5,591 nt of DNA from Cyanobacteria bacterium UBA4641 (GTDB lineage: Bacteria > Cyanobacteriota > Vampirovibrionia > Gastranaerophilales > Gastranaerophilaceae), in contig DHMN01000027.1 in assembly GCA_002405805.1 (NCBI GenBank), positions 7,555 to 13,145 of the forward strand. The letters are read 5' to 3'. Below, in pieces: positions 1-5,363 of the stretch. Under the pieces are notes generated by a model. That model was not told the DNA's origin, made no database searches, and was given only the letters and a program-made list of their open reading frames with translations. Positions within the stretch are counted from its first letter, which is position 1. The number at the start of each line of letters is the position of its first letter. The position numbers and the translations under genes are program-made.

Positions 1-15
1 TTTAGCTCAACTCAT

Positions 16-43
16 ATTCTAGTCAATTCAGAATGACATAGAC
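16..43 (+). repeat. Degenerate copy of the 8-bp-stem palindromic repeat
   Basis: The right arm and tail (ttcagaatgacatagac, 27-43) are identical over 17 bases to those of the intact copy at 5377-5393. The left arm begins attct (16-20), but the centre is two bases shorter than in the intact copy, so the stem no longer pairs fully. It is read as a decayed copy of the same family. A separate small palindrome, tgtgca-gttt-tgcaca, follows at 49-64. It has no T-run after it on either strand, so it is not offered as a terminator. Confidence 0.6.
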
Positions 44-83
44 TTTTTTGTGCAGTTTTGCACACGGTACACTTGCAAAAATC

Positions 84-136
84 TGACATAGACCGAAGTG
101 CTTTATTGGAGACCCTGAAACGAGTTCAGGGTGACA
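84..136 (+). repeat. 53-bp composite repeat with palindrome, left copy
   Basis: It begins with the repeat tail tgacatagacc (84-94), then about 16 variable bases, then gagaccctgaa and a perfect 8-bp hairpin: accctgaa (112-119), loop acgag (120-124), ttcagggt (125-132), followed by gaca. The block has the same length as 5384-5436 and matches it at about 44 of 53 positions by eye, in the same orientation. The hairpin lies downstream of the secreted 187-aa gene on the minus strand. No U-run follows it there, so any terminator role is weak. Confidence 0.75.
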
Positions 137-179
137 GGCAACAATGTAGTTCTGCATGTTAATGACGACCGACAATTCC

Positions 180-743
180 CTATTTAACCACAGGTGGAAT
201 CGGAGAAACTATAATTTTCTCCATATATTCATCATTTATCGCTTTTACTTCGTGTCCGATTTTTGTAATTTCATCTTTGGTATTAAACACATATTTCTTT
301 GCAAATCGCAAGACCATCATCCCTTTTTTCGGATGTTTTTCGTATTTATAAATATTATAAATAAAATAGGTTTTATCATTTTGTGCAATATTTTCCAAAT
401 AGCTGATTACAGCGACATTTTGCTTTTTATTTTGCACAAATTTTAATAATAAAAAGTTCTCTTTTGATTCAATTCGCGCGTCTGTATCTGTGGCAAATTT
501 CAATGGATTAGAAACCTCCGGATAATAATAAATTCCAATCAAACTTGTCCAATAATCTTTATTTTCTTTTTGTTTAAAGTATTCATTTTCGACAACTTTT
601 GTTTTTGGTGCGGTGTTTGAATATTGCAAATCATAAATATCATTATTGAAATGAATATTTTCTGCATTCACGCTCTGCAATAAAATAAAACAACAAACAA
701 ATAAGATTAAATAATTGAGTAAATATTTTTTCATGATATCCAT
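180..743 (-). CDS. Secreted protein of unknown function, 187 aa
   Basis: I do not recognise a named family. The N-terminus is a clear Sec signal peptide: a basic start (Lys5, Lys6), a hydrophobic core at about residues 7-23, and a likely cleavage after Val-Asn-Ala27. Two cysteines in the core (17-18) lack a lipobox, so signal peptidase I processing is expected. The mature part, about 160 residues, is rich in Lys, Tyr and Asn. It has a Trp65-containing stretch, a YYYPEVSNP segment (72-80), alternating beta-like segments, and a proline-rich end (PIPPVVK, 181-187). The first ATG is preferred because AAGG lies 7 nt upstream; the Met at residue 4 lacks that spacing. It lies 74 bp downstream of the aminotransferase on the same strand and could be read from the same transcript, but a hairpin at 770-804 lies between them. 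A periplasmic or cell-surface location is inferred. Confidence 0.85.
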   Translation of the reverse strand: MDIMKKYLLNYLILFVCCFILLQSVNAENIHFNNDIYDLQYSNTAPKTKVVENEYFKQKENKDYWTSLIGIYYYPEVSNPLKFATDTDARIESKENFLLLKFVQNKKQNVAVISYLENIAQNDKTYFIYNIYKYEKHPKKGMMVLRFAKKYVFNTKDEITKIGHEVKAINDEYMEKIIVSPIPPVVK

Positions 744-769
744 TATTTAACCTTGAAATCACATTACAA

Positions 770-804
770 ATATCCCCCACCTTGGTAGTCAGGATGGGGA
801 ATAT
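770..804 (-). terminator. Hairpin between aminotransferase and secreted-protein genes
   Basis: An imperfect hairpin: atat (770-773) with atat (801-804), then cccca (775-779) with tgggg (795-799), then cct (780-782) with agg (791-793). It has one C/A mismatch, one bulged A and an 8-nt loop. It sits 14 bp past the aminotransferase stop. On the minus strand only a weak U-stretch follows, so it may be an inefficient terminator or a processing/attenuation element between two genes on one transcript. The T-rich flank lies on the plus-strand side. Confidence 0.35.
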
Positions 805-817
805 ATTTATTGTTTAA

Positions 818-1984
818 TTATTTATTTCTAAGTTTAGTTATAAAATGTTTTAGTCTTCCGATTGCAAGTTTAAGATTATCAATAGAATATGCATAAGAAA
901 TTCTCAAATAACCTTCGCCGCAATCACCAAATGCAGTCCCCGGGACAACTGCAACTTTTTCTTCTTTCAAAAATCTTGTTGCAAATTCTTCACTGGTCAT
1001 TCCGAATTCTTTTATGCAAGGGAAAACATAAAACGCCCCAAACGGTTCAAAACACTCAAGTCCCATTTCTTTAAATTCGTGCATAAGATATCTTCTGCGC
1101 TGATTGTAGGATTTGCGCATATTTTCAACATCTTCATCCCCATGTTTAAGTGCCTCAATTGCAGCATATTGACTTGTTGTCGGAGCACACATAATAGCAA
1201 ATTGGTGAATTTTAGTCATTTGCTTAATTATATCTTTTGGTCCGCAAGCATAGCCAAGTCGCCAACCTGTCATTGCATAAGCTTTAGAAAAACCGTTAAT
1301 CAAGATTGTGCGCTCTTTCATACCCTCAATTGACGCTATTGAAACGTGTTTATCCTTGTAAGTCAAAGCCGAATAAATTTCGTCTGACATAACCAAAATA
1401 TCTTTTTCAATAATAATTTTGGCGATTTTTTCCAAGTCATCTTTTTCCATAATCGCACCGGTCGGATTATTCGGATAAGGCAAAATCAAGACTTTAGTCT
1501 TGTCGGTAATTGCGTTTAACAACTCGTCAGGTGTTAATCTGAACTCATTTTCTGCCTTTAAGTTTATTATAACAGGTGTTGCATCAGCTAAAATTGCACA
1601 AGGTTCATAAGAAACATAAGACGGTTGAGGAATAATTACCTCATCTCCGGCATTTATTATTGCACGAAGTCCGATATCAATTGCTTCTGAACCTCCGACC
1701 GTCACAATTATTTCACCATTCGGGTCATATTTAACACCTTGAGTTCTATCAATATAATTGGAAATTTCTGAACGTAGGTCTTTTAGTCCGGCATTTGAAG
1801 TGTAGAAAGTTTTTCCGCGCTCAAATGCGTAAATTCCTTCATCCCTGATATGCCAAGGGGTATCAAAATCAGGTTCCCCAACTCCTAGAGAAATTGCATC
1901 TTTCATCTCACTTACGATATCAAAAAATTTTCTGATACCTGAAGGTTTGATATTTATAACTTTGTCGGAAAGAAAATTCCTCAT
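818..1984 (-). CDS. PLP-dependent class I/II aminotransferase, AlaT/YugH-like
   Basis: A cytoplasmic fold-type I aminotransferase that moves an amino group between an amino acid (probably alanine or aspartate) and a 2-oxo acid such as 2-oxoglutarate. All key landmarks are present: GEPDF (36-40) at the substrate site, GGSEA (97-101) at the PLP phosphate, Tyr123 stacking the ring, NNPTG (172-176) with Asn173, SDEIY (200-204) with Asp201 and Tyr204 against PLP, Schiff-base Lys234 in a GFSKAYAMTGWRLGY motif (231-245) with Arg242, and Arg361 in YLRISY for the substrate carboxylate. The length of 388 aa is normal for the family. The ATG overlaps the stop of the upstream Lrp-type gene as ATGA, with GAGAGG about 10 nt upstream, which suggests translational coupling. 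The MRNFLSDKV start and the pairing with this regulator resemble B. subtilis alaR-alaT. Substrate choice between alanine, aspartate and aromatic amino acids cannot be read from sequence alone. Confidence 0.95.
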   Translation of the reverse strand: MRNFLSDKVINIKPSGIRKFFDIVSEMKDAISLGVGEPDFDTPWHIRDEGIYAFERGKTFYTSNAGLKDLRSEISNYIDRTQGVKYDPNGEIIVTVGGSEAIDIGLRAIINAGDEVIIPQPSYVSYEPCAILADATPVIINLKAENEFRLTPDELLNAITDKTKVLILPYPNNPTGAIMEKDDLEKIAKIIIEKDILVMSDEIYSALTYKDKHVSIASIEGMKERTILINGFSKAYAMTGWRLGYACGPKDIIKQMTKIHQFAIMCAPTTSQYAAIEALKHGDEDVENMRKSYNQRRRYLMHEFKEMGLECFEPFGAFYVFPCIKEFGMTSEEFATRFLKEEKVAVVPGTAFGDCGEGYLRISYAYSIDNLKLAIGRLKHFITKLRNK

Positions 1985-2463
1985 GGAGTAACAACCTCTC
2001 TTTCATCTTTTTGAGCTTTGTTTAAAATTGTTCCGTGGTCTTTGTATTTTTTTAGAATAAAGTGTGTCGCAGTGCTCAAAACACTGTCTAGTGTTGATAA
2101 TTTGTCAGACACAAAATTTGCAATTTCTTTAAGTGTTTTTTCTTCCAAAATCACAAGTAGGTCATATCCGCCTGAAATCAGGTATACAGCTTTAACTTCA
2201 GGATAATTATAAATTCTTTCTGCAATATTATCAAAACCTCGTCCGCGCTGAGGGGTCACTTTGACTTCAATCAATGCGGTAACTTTTTCAATAGATGTTT
2301 TTTCCCAGTTAATCAGGGTATGATAACCACAAATTACACCATCTTTTTCTAATTTTTCAAGTTCTGCCAAAACTTTTTCTTCAGTTACCCCAAGTAGGAT
2401 TGCAAGTTCGCTAAAATCTATTCTGCTATTTTTTTCAATGATAGATAATAATTCTTCTTTCAT
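1981..2463 (-). CDS. Lrp/AsnC-family transcriptional regulator, AlaR/YugG-like
   Basis: A 160-aa DNA-binding regulator. Residues about 4-45 form the winged helix-turn-helix (FSELAILLGVTEEKV in the middle). Residues about 62-143 form the RAM/AsnC ligand-binding domain, with the family's SGGYDL turn at 97-102 and the segment KLSTLDSVLSTATHF at 121-135. The family typically forms dimers to octamers and senses amino acids. The RAM-domain wording and the charged tail ending in VVTP match the YugG/AlaR subgroup, which is usually encoded with an aminotransferase. The start has GGAG 8 nt upstream and an extended -10 promoter. The stop overlaps the aminotransferase start by 4 bp, so the two form one transcription unit. 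Autoregulation and control of the aminotransferase by alanine or a related amino acid are inferred from the family; no operator was recognised with confidence. Confidence 0.95.
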   Translation of the reverse strand: MKEELLSIIEKNSRIDFSELAILLGVTEEKVLAELEKLEKDGVICGYHTLINWEKTSIEKVTALIEVKVTPQRGRGFDNIAERIYNYPEVKAVYLISGGYDLLVILEEKTLKEIANFVSDKLSTLDSVLSTATHFILKKYKDHGTILNKAQKDEREVVTP

Positions 2464-2490
2464 ATATCTCTCTCCAAATTTTATTCAATA

Positions 2491-2499
2491 ATTATAACA
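2491..2499 (-). promoter_or_regulatory. Extended -10 promoter for the regulator/aminotransferase operon
   Basis: Read on the minus strand this is TGTTATAAT, a consensus -10 hexamer (2491-2496) with the TG extension. A possible -35, TTGTAT (2516-2521), lies 19 bp upstream, longer than ideal, which fits reliance on the extended -10. It predicts a start near 2484 and a leader of about 20 nt that contains the GGAG ribosome-binding site. Confidence 0.65.
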
Positions 2500-2511
2500 A
2501 AAAATAAACTT

Positions 2512-2540
2512 TTTTATACAAAATACGCAATTCTTATTAT
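2512..2540 (+). promoter_or_regulatory. Possible weak promoter for the acetyltransferase gene
   Basis: TTTTAT (2512-2517) and TATTAT (2535-2540) are 17 bp apart on the plus strand. This would start transcription near 2547 and leave a leader of about 14 nt without a Shine-Dalgarno site. In such AT-rich DNA the match is weak. It overlaps the upstream part of the divergent regulator promoter, so an Lrp-type protein bound here could affect both genes. Confidence 0.3.
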
Positions 2541-2560
2541 TCAGCGGTTTTGTTGCAAAT

Positions 2561-3277
2561 ATGGAAATCTATCGTCAGAACTTTCAATCTCCGAAATTTA
2601 CCTCAAGACTTTACCCCATAAAACCAAGTGTTGTTAATACAAAATGGGGCAAATTAACACTTGAAGAAGTTAAACCGCTTGAAATAAGGCAAAAAGGATT
2701 TTTTGAAAAATTAGCTAAATTTTTCGGTAAAAATTTTACATCTCCTGATTGGCAAATATTTAAAGACACAAGCAGAAAAGAAGAATGTAAAATGGTAACA
2801 GAAAATTTTGCACAAAATTTAAAAGCTCTTTTTAAAAATGATGATGGAAATTTGACCCTGCTAGTTGCACGTGACAGGCAAAAAAGAATTCAAGGTGCGT
2901 GTTTATCTTACGGTTATGATTTAGTTCCAAACTCAAAGGACTACACTTTGTATATAGATTCTATTTGTGTAAACAGACCATATCGAGGTTTTAGTTTAGG
3001 CAAAAAAATGCTGCAAAAAACTTTAGAAAACTCTAAAAAATCTAAATTCACGGATGTGTTTTTAACAGGAGAAAAAAATGCCTGCGGATTTTACAAGAAA
3101 ATGGGTTTTTCACCTCTTTCAAAACAAGATAAAAATCAACAAAAAGTAAGTAATTTTATTGCACTAGATAGATTTGATTATCCAAAATTTGTAGATTTTT
3201 TATCAAAACCTCTAAAACCCAATCAAGAGCGCTGGTATAATCGTGCAGCTGAATTTATTGATGAAAGTTGGCTTTAA
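2561..3277 (+). CDS. GNAT-family N-acetyltransferase, 238 aa
   Basis: A likely acetyl-CoA-dependent N-acetyltransferase; the acceptor cannot be named. The GNAT core is in the second half. Residues 98-121 give two beta strands. Strand YIDSICV (131-137) is followed by the acetyl-CoA loop RPYRGFSLGKKML (139-151). The FYKKMGF segment (177-183) is motif B. The loop RGFSLG deviates from the R-x-x-G-x-G/A consensus by having Ser145 at the central Gly. About 95 residues precede the core and about 40 follow it, both without recognised domains; Lys/Phe-rich stretches and Trp64 lie in the N-terminal part. The cytoplasm is the expected location. No Shine-Dalgarno site is visible before the ATG, yet no better in-frame start exists. 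It is divergent from the Lrp-type regulator with 97 bp between them, and ends 20 bp before a strong bidirectional terminator, so it is probably transcribed alone. Confidence 0.88.
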   Translation: MEIYRQNFQSPKFTSRLYPIKPSVVNTKWGKLTLEEVKPLEIRQKGFFEKLAKFFGKNFTSPDWQIFKDTSRKEECKMVTENFAQNLKALFKNDDGNLTLLVARDRQKRIQGACLSYGYDLVPNSKDYTLYIDSICVNRPYRGFSLGKKMLQKTLENSKKSKFTDVFLTGEKNACGFYKKMGFSPLSKQDKNQQKVSNFIALDRFDYPKFVDFLSKPLKPNQERWYNRAAEFIDESWL

Positions 3278-3296
3278 ACTACAGTTATTGCAATAA

Positions 3297-3333
3297 AAAA
3301 CGGACTTTAGAAATATATTCTAAAATCCGTTTT
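3297..3333. terminator. Bidirectional intrinsic terminator
   Basis: Arms aaaacggactttagaa (3297-3312) and ttctaaaatccgtttt (3318-3333) pair at 15 of 16 positions (one C/A mismatch), with loop atata. The A-run on the left and T-run on the right give a U-tract in both directions. It sits between the convergent acetyltransferase gene (stop at 3277) and the 97-aa gene (stop at 3354), and serves both. Confidence 0.9.
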
Positions 3334-3353
3334 CGTTAAATATTTAAACTAAC

Positions 3354-3647
3354 TTATGCCAAGTAATCAACATGTTTTAATACATCAGCACTAAGAGCTG
3401 ATTTAGGAATACCGTGAGATAAAGCGTAGTTTGCAGCATCAGCTTCTGATGTGCTTGGTTGTTTTACAACTTTTGCAGCATCGCCAATTGATTCAAATGG
3501 ACTTGCGTAACTGATACTTGATACTTCTTTTTTCACTTTTGGCATAACAGCACCACCATTTAGGTATTCATGTGCTTTTTCTGTTGAAAATTCTTTAAAT
3601 GAATTTATTAAAGTGTTTTTTCCGGTAAATGCTAATTGATTAATCAT
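3354..3647 (-). CDS. Small soluble protein of unknown function, 97 aa
   Basis: I do not recognise this protein. It has no signal peptide, membrane segment or cysteine. Residues 1-30 begin INQLAFTGKNTLINSF and look like a short strand followed by an amphipathic helix. Residues 35-65 are a Lys/Ser/Val-rich linker. The C-terminal part (67-97) is Ala-rich and probably helical. It has AAGGA 6 nt before the ATG, its own predicted promoter (3676-3704) and a strong terminator, so it looks like a well-expressed single-gene unit. Coding character is supported by these signals rather than by homology. It is divergent from the small membrane protein at 3867-4166, and control of both from the shared 219-bp intergenic region is possible. 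Confidence 0.75.
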   Translation of the reverse strand: MINQLAFTGKNTLINSFKEFSTEKAHEYLNGGAVMPKVKKEVSSISYASPFESIGDAAKVVKQPSTSEADAANYALSHGIPKSALSADVLKHVDYLA

Positions 3648-3675
3648 TTTTTGTCCTTCTTTATTTTTTTATCTA

Positions 3676-3704
3676 ATTGTACACAGTTGCATGAAGTCTG
3701 TGAA
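3676..3704 (-). promoter_or_regulatory. Sigma70-type promoter of the 97-aa gene, with dyad in the spacer
   Basis: On the minus strand, TTCACA (3699-3704) and TACAAT (3676-3681) are separated by exactly 17 bp. The predicted start near 3669 gives a leader of about 21 nt that includes the AAGGA site at 3654-3658. The spacer is spanned by an inverted repeat, cacag (3682-3686) and ctgtg (3698-3702), which could bind a regulator and block polymerase. That last role is inference. Confidence 0.6.
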
Positions 3705-3759
3705 AAAAATTTTTTGCCATATTTTATAATTTAAACTTAACAATAGTTTATATAATATG

Positions 3760-3774
3760 GTGTAAGATTTACAC
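3760..3774. promoter_or_regulatory. 15-bp operator-like dyad, gtgtaagatttacac
   Basis: Perfect 6-bp inverted arms, gtgtaa and ttacac, around a 3-bp centre. The dyad ends 6 bp before the -35 box of the strong promoter at 3781-3809, so its centre is about 50 bp upstream of the predicted start. The size and placement suit a dimeric regulator. I cannot assign it to a family, and chance palindromes of this size are possible in AT-rich DNA. Confidence 0.45.
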
Positions 3775-3780
3775 TTGTTA

Positions 3781-3809
3781 TTGACAATAGGTTGAGATAG
3801 TTGTATAAT
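3781..3809 (+). promoter_or_regulatory. Perfect-consensus sigma70 promoter
   Basis: TTGACA (3781-3786), a 17-bp spacer and TATAAT (3804-3809) match the housekeeping consensus at all 12 positions with ideal spacing. Transcription should start near 3816 and give a leader of about 50 nt before the ATG at 3867. It is the strongest promoter match in the window and drives the small membrane protein gene. Confidence 0.88.
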
Positions 3810-3866
3810 CAAGGTATAGAATATATTAACAAATGAATGAATTGTAAATTTTGCTAGGAAAAAGAA

Positions 3867-4166
3867 ATGAATGTACCCCAAATTGATAGCAGTATAACAT
3901 ATACTCAAAAATATCCTAAGAATAATGCAAAAATGCATAAACATCCTAATAAACCGCAAAAAATGACTTATTCTAACGCAACAAGTAATGCCTTAAAATC
4001 TGCAGGTGCTTGGTTTGGTTTTGGCGTAGGCTTAGATTTGATTTCTCGAAAATTTCCACTATCAAAATCCCCAACCAAAAATTCAATTATGACTAATGGT
4101 ATAATTGCAGGGATAGCAGGTTTGTTTACCTTGGTTCATGATTTGTGGATTAAACATAAAAGCTAA
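3867..4166 (+). CDS. Small membrane protein with glycine zippers, 99 aa
   Basis: There is no recognised family. The first 40 residues are polar and rich in Lys, Asn and Pro, with His24 and His26. Two hydrophobic segments follow. The first (about 42-60) carries Gly47, Gly51 and Gly55 in GxxxGxxxG spacing. The second (about 73-92) has Gly78 and Gly82 in GxxxG spacing plus Gly85. A short basic loop (RKFPLSKSPTK) joins them. This suggests a helical hairpin in the inner membrane, able to pack with itself or a partner. AGGA lies 8 nt before the ATG; the alternative Met33 has no ribosome-binding site. It has a perfect-consensus promoter, and a new promoter begins just after its stop, so it is probably monocistronic. 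An opposite-strand frame over the same DNA is rejected. Function is unknown; a membrane-scaffold, pore or holin-like role is only a possibility. Confidence 0.75.
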   Translation: MNVPQIDSSITYTQKYPKNNAKMHKHPNKPQKMTYSNATSNALKSAGAWFGFGVGLDLISRKFPLSKSPTKNSIMTNGIIAGIAGLFTLVHDLWIKHKS

Positions 4167-4170
4167 AATA

Positions 4171-4199
4171 TTGAAAAAATAGAATAAACCTGATAAAAT
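4171..4199 (+). promoter_or_regulatory. Promoter of the secreted-protein/lipoprotein pair
   Basis: TTGAAA (4171-4176), a 17-bp spacer and TAAAAT (4194-4199), with TGA directly before the -10 giving an extended -10. It begins 5 bp after the stop of the small membrane protein. The predicted start is near 4206 and the leader of about 33 nt holds the AAGGA site. An AT-only inverted repeat (aatttat 4197-4203, ataaatt 4216-4222) overlaps the start region. Confidence 0.65.
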
Positions 4200-4238
4200 T
4201 TATTTATACGAGTTTATAAATTGAATTAAGGAATATTT

Positions 4239-4619
4239 ATGAAAAGATTTTTGTTAGTAGCGTTATTATCGTTAATTTGTTCTTCTGTTTATGCTGAAGT
4301 GATTATGGCTCCACAATGGAGTGAATTTTGTCCAGTTGAATATATAAATGCTCAAAGTTCAAAATGGAATAAAAACGCAGATTATTGGTACACAAGAAGG
4401 ACTCAATTTGATTCATCTATCTCAAGATGTTTATCATATATGGGAGAAGATTTGAAAGAATGCTACGCACAAATCAGAACTTCTGAACTAAATAAAAATA
4501 AGGTGTGGAATCAAAGGCTTGAACAACAGCGTATTGAGGAGCAAAAGTCTACCGATATGTATAATAGAATGCAAACAATAAATACAATAAATCGTTTAAT
4601 TGATAGCATTGCAAAATAA
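4239..4619 (+). CDS. Secreted cysteine-containing protein, 126 aa
   Basis: There is no recognised family. It has a standard signal peptide (Lys2-Arg3, hydrophobic core at about 4-15, likely cleavage after Val-Tyr-Ala19). The mature protein has about 107 residues, with Cys31, Cys64 and Cys75. The last two could form a disulfide and the third could bond to a partner. The middle is Trp/Tyr/Arg-rich (NADYWYTRRTQF, 46-57). The C-terminal part (about 82-126) is strongly charged, Gln/Glu/Asn-rich, and probably one long helix or coiled coil. AAGGA is 6 nt before the ATG. It is the first gene of a likely two-gene unit: the next gene begins 14 bp after its stop and is also exported. A periplasmic role is inferred, perhaps with the lipoprotein. 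Confidence 0.85.
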   Translation: MKRFLLVALLSLICSSVYAEVIMAPQWSEFCPVEYINAQSSKWNKNADYWYTRRTQFDSSISRCLSYMGEDLKECYAQIRTSELNKNKVWNQRLEQQRIEEQKSTDMYNRMQTINTINRLIDSIAK

Positions 4620-4633
4620 ATATAGGAGCGCTT

Positions 4634-5140
4634 ATGAGAATAATAAATAATCTTTTAATGGTTGCATTTGTTTCAGTAATTGCTTGCGGTTGCACATATC
4701 AGGCTCAACCGATAACAGGTATGCCAAACCCTTGGACTGATTGTAATGACAGTTATTCTTGCGGTGCGAAAATTGCAGGATTTAATATGCCACTGAACCT
4801 TTCAAATTATTCTGTTAGGGCAATGAAAGGAATGTTAGAAGTAACATATCCGCTGGATGAATCACGCAATGTTACGGTTAGAAAAAGCTATGATGAATCA
4901 AATAATGGGGATAACAGTGGGGATTATTCCAAATATTCTGAAAATAAAGTTTTGACATTGTCTAACGGTGTGAATATCAATACACGAGGGGATAAAGATA
5001 AAATTTATGTAATGTTTTTTATTGCTGAATCCGGTGTATATTCTGCAAGGTGCGAACAAGGTATGAGCGCAAAAGAAGTTGAAGATATTTATAATGTAAT
5101 CCGCGAAGTTGAGGAATCAAAAATTCCTTCAATGCCGTAG
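4634..5140 (+). CDS. Predicted lipoprotein of unknown function, 168 aa
   Basis: The N-terminus (about 1-17) is a lipoprotein signal peptide with lipobox Val15-Ile16-Ala17-Cys18; Cys20 follows closely. After a short linker, an NPW segment (32-34), Cys37, Cys43 and a GF pair (49-50) lead into a beta-rich domain. A LEVTYPL strand lies at 68-74, an SGDYSKY stretch at 95-101, a YVMFF strand at 125-129 and Cys140 near the end. A conserved-looking helix, MSAKEVEDIYNVI (144-156), follows. The order NPW, GF, Lys/Ser-rich strand, SGDYxxY and a short helix recalls a domain seen in secreted proteins of anaerobic Firmicutes (possibly DUF4367-like), but I hold this at low confidence. AGGAG is 5 nt before the ATG. 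It is probably co-transcribed with the 126-aa gene. No clear terminator follows; the next DNA is repeat-rich. Confidence 0.85.
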   Translation: MRIINNLLMVAFVSVIACGCTYQAQPITGMPNPWTDCNDSYSCGAKIAGFNMPLNLSNYSVRAMKGMLEVTYPLDESRNVTVRKSYDESNNGDNSGDYSKYSENKVLTLSNGVNINTRGDKDKIYVMFFIAESGVYSARCEQGMSAKEVEDIYNVIREVEESKIPSMP

Positions 5141-5182
5141 ATTAATGTATTAAGTGAAATTGGTCGGCTTTGTAAAACATAT

Positions 5183-5256
5183 AGGTCTATGTCATTCTGA
5201 AAGCTTAGAAAATTTGGGAGAGTTTGCGAACACAAAATTTTCTTGCTATTCGGAAT
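5183..5256 (-). repeat. Expanded palindromic repeat copy with long imperfect stem
   Basis: In reverse orientation, the usual arms attctgaa (5194-5201) and ttcggaat (5249-5256) are separated by 47 nt instead of 5. The inserted part folds back too: gc (5203-5204) with gc (5245-5246), and agaaaattt (5207-5215) with aaattttct (5235-5243), around a 19-nt loop. The result is an imperfect stem of about 19 bp. Its flank aggtctatgtcattctgaa (5183-5201) is the exact reverse complement of 5377-5395. Confidence 0.7.
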
Positions 5257-5280
5257 CTCCAGCCAAACAAGGTAAGTATT

Positions 5281-5304
5281 GTCATTCCGAACTCGTTTCG
5301 GAAT
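5281..5304 (-). repeat. Palindromic repeat copy, attccgaa stem
   Basis: A perfect 8-bp hairpin, attccgaa (5284-5291), loop ctcgt, ttcggaat (5297-5304), preceded by gtc. Read on the minus strand it has the family form: stem, loop acgag, stem, gac. The loop matches that of the copy at 112-132 even though the stem sequence differs. Confidence 0.8.
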
Positions 5305-5363
5305 CCTTTCAATAATCAGGATTTATCAATTATAACATTTGTAAAATTATTAATATGGAAAAG

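Noticed and set aside
1..5. Possible stop codon (TAG at 3-5) of a plus-strand gene from the left
   Set aside because: No coding sequence is visible to support it.
112..132. Intrinsic terminator for the secreted 187-aa gene
   Set aside because: The hairpin is perfect, but no U-run follows on the minus strand and the same palindrome recurs elsewhere as a dispersed repeat.
156..446. Plus-strand open frame of 96 codons
   Set aside because: It lies opposite the secreted 187-aa gene, is Phe/Ile-rich in the way of an antisense frame, and has no ribosome-binding site.
889..1333. Open frames at 889-1074, 1012-1200 and 1079-1333
   Set aside because: They are other-frame readings of the aminotransferase, whose catalytic motifs are intact in the main frame.
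2018..2206. Plus-strand open frame of 62 codons
   Set aside because: It lies opposite the Lrp-type regulator and has no signals of its own.
3833..3857. Two mini-ORFs in the leader of the 99-aa gene (4 and 6 codons)
   Set aside because: They have no ribosome-binding sites, and ATG followed soon by a stop is expected by chance in AT-rich DNA.
3669..3959. Minus-strand open frame of 96 codons
   Set aside because: It covers both intergenic promoters and the start of the 99-aa gene, which has a good ribosome-binding site and a perfect promoter. The frame's product is a low-complexity Phe/Ile/Tyr string typical of antisense AT-rich DNA.
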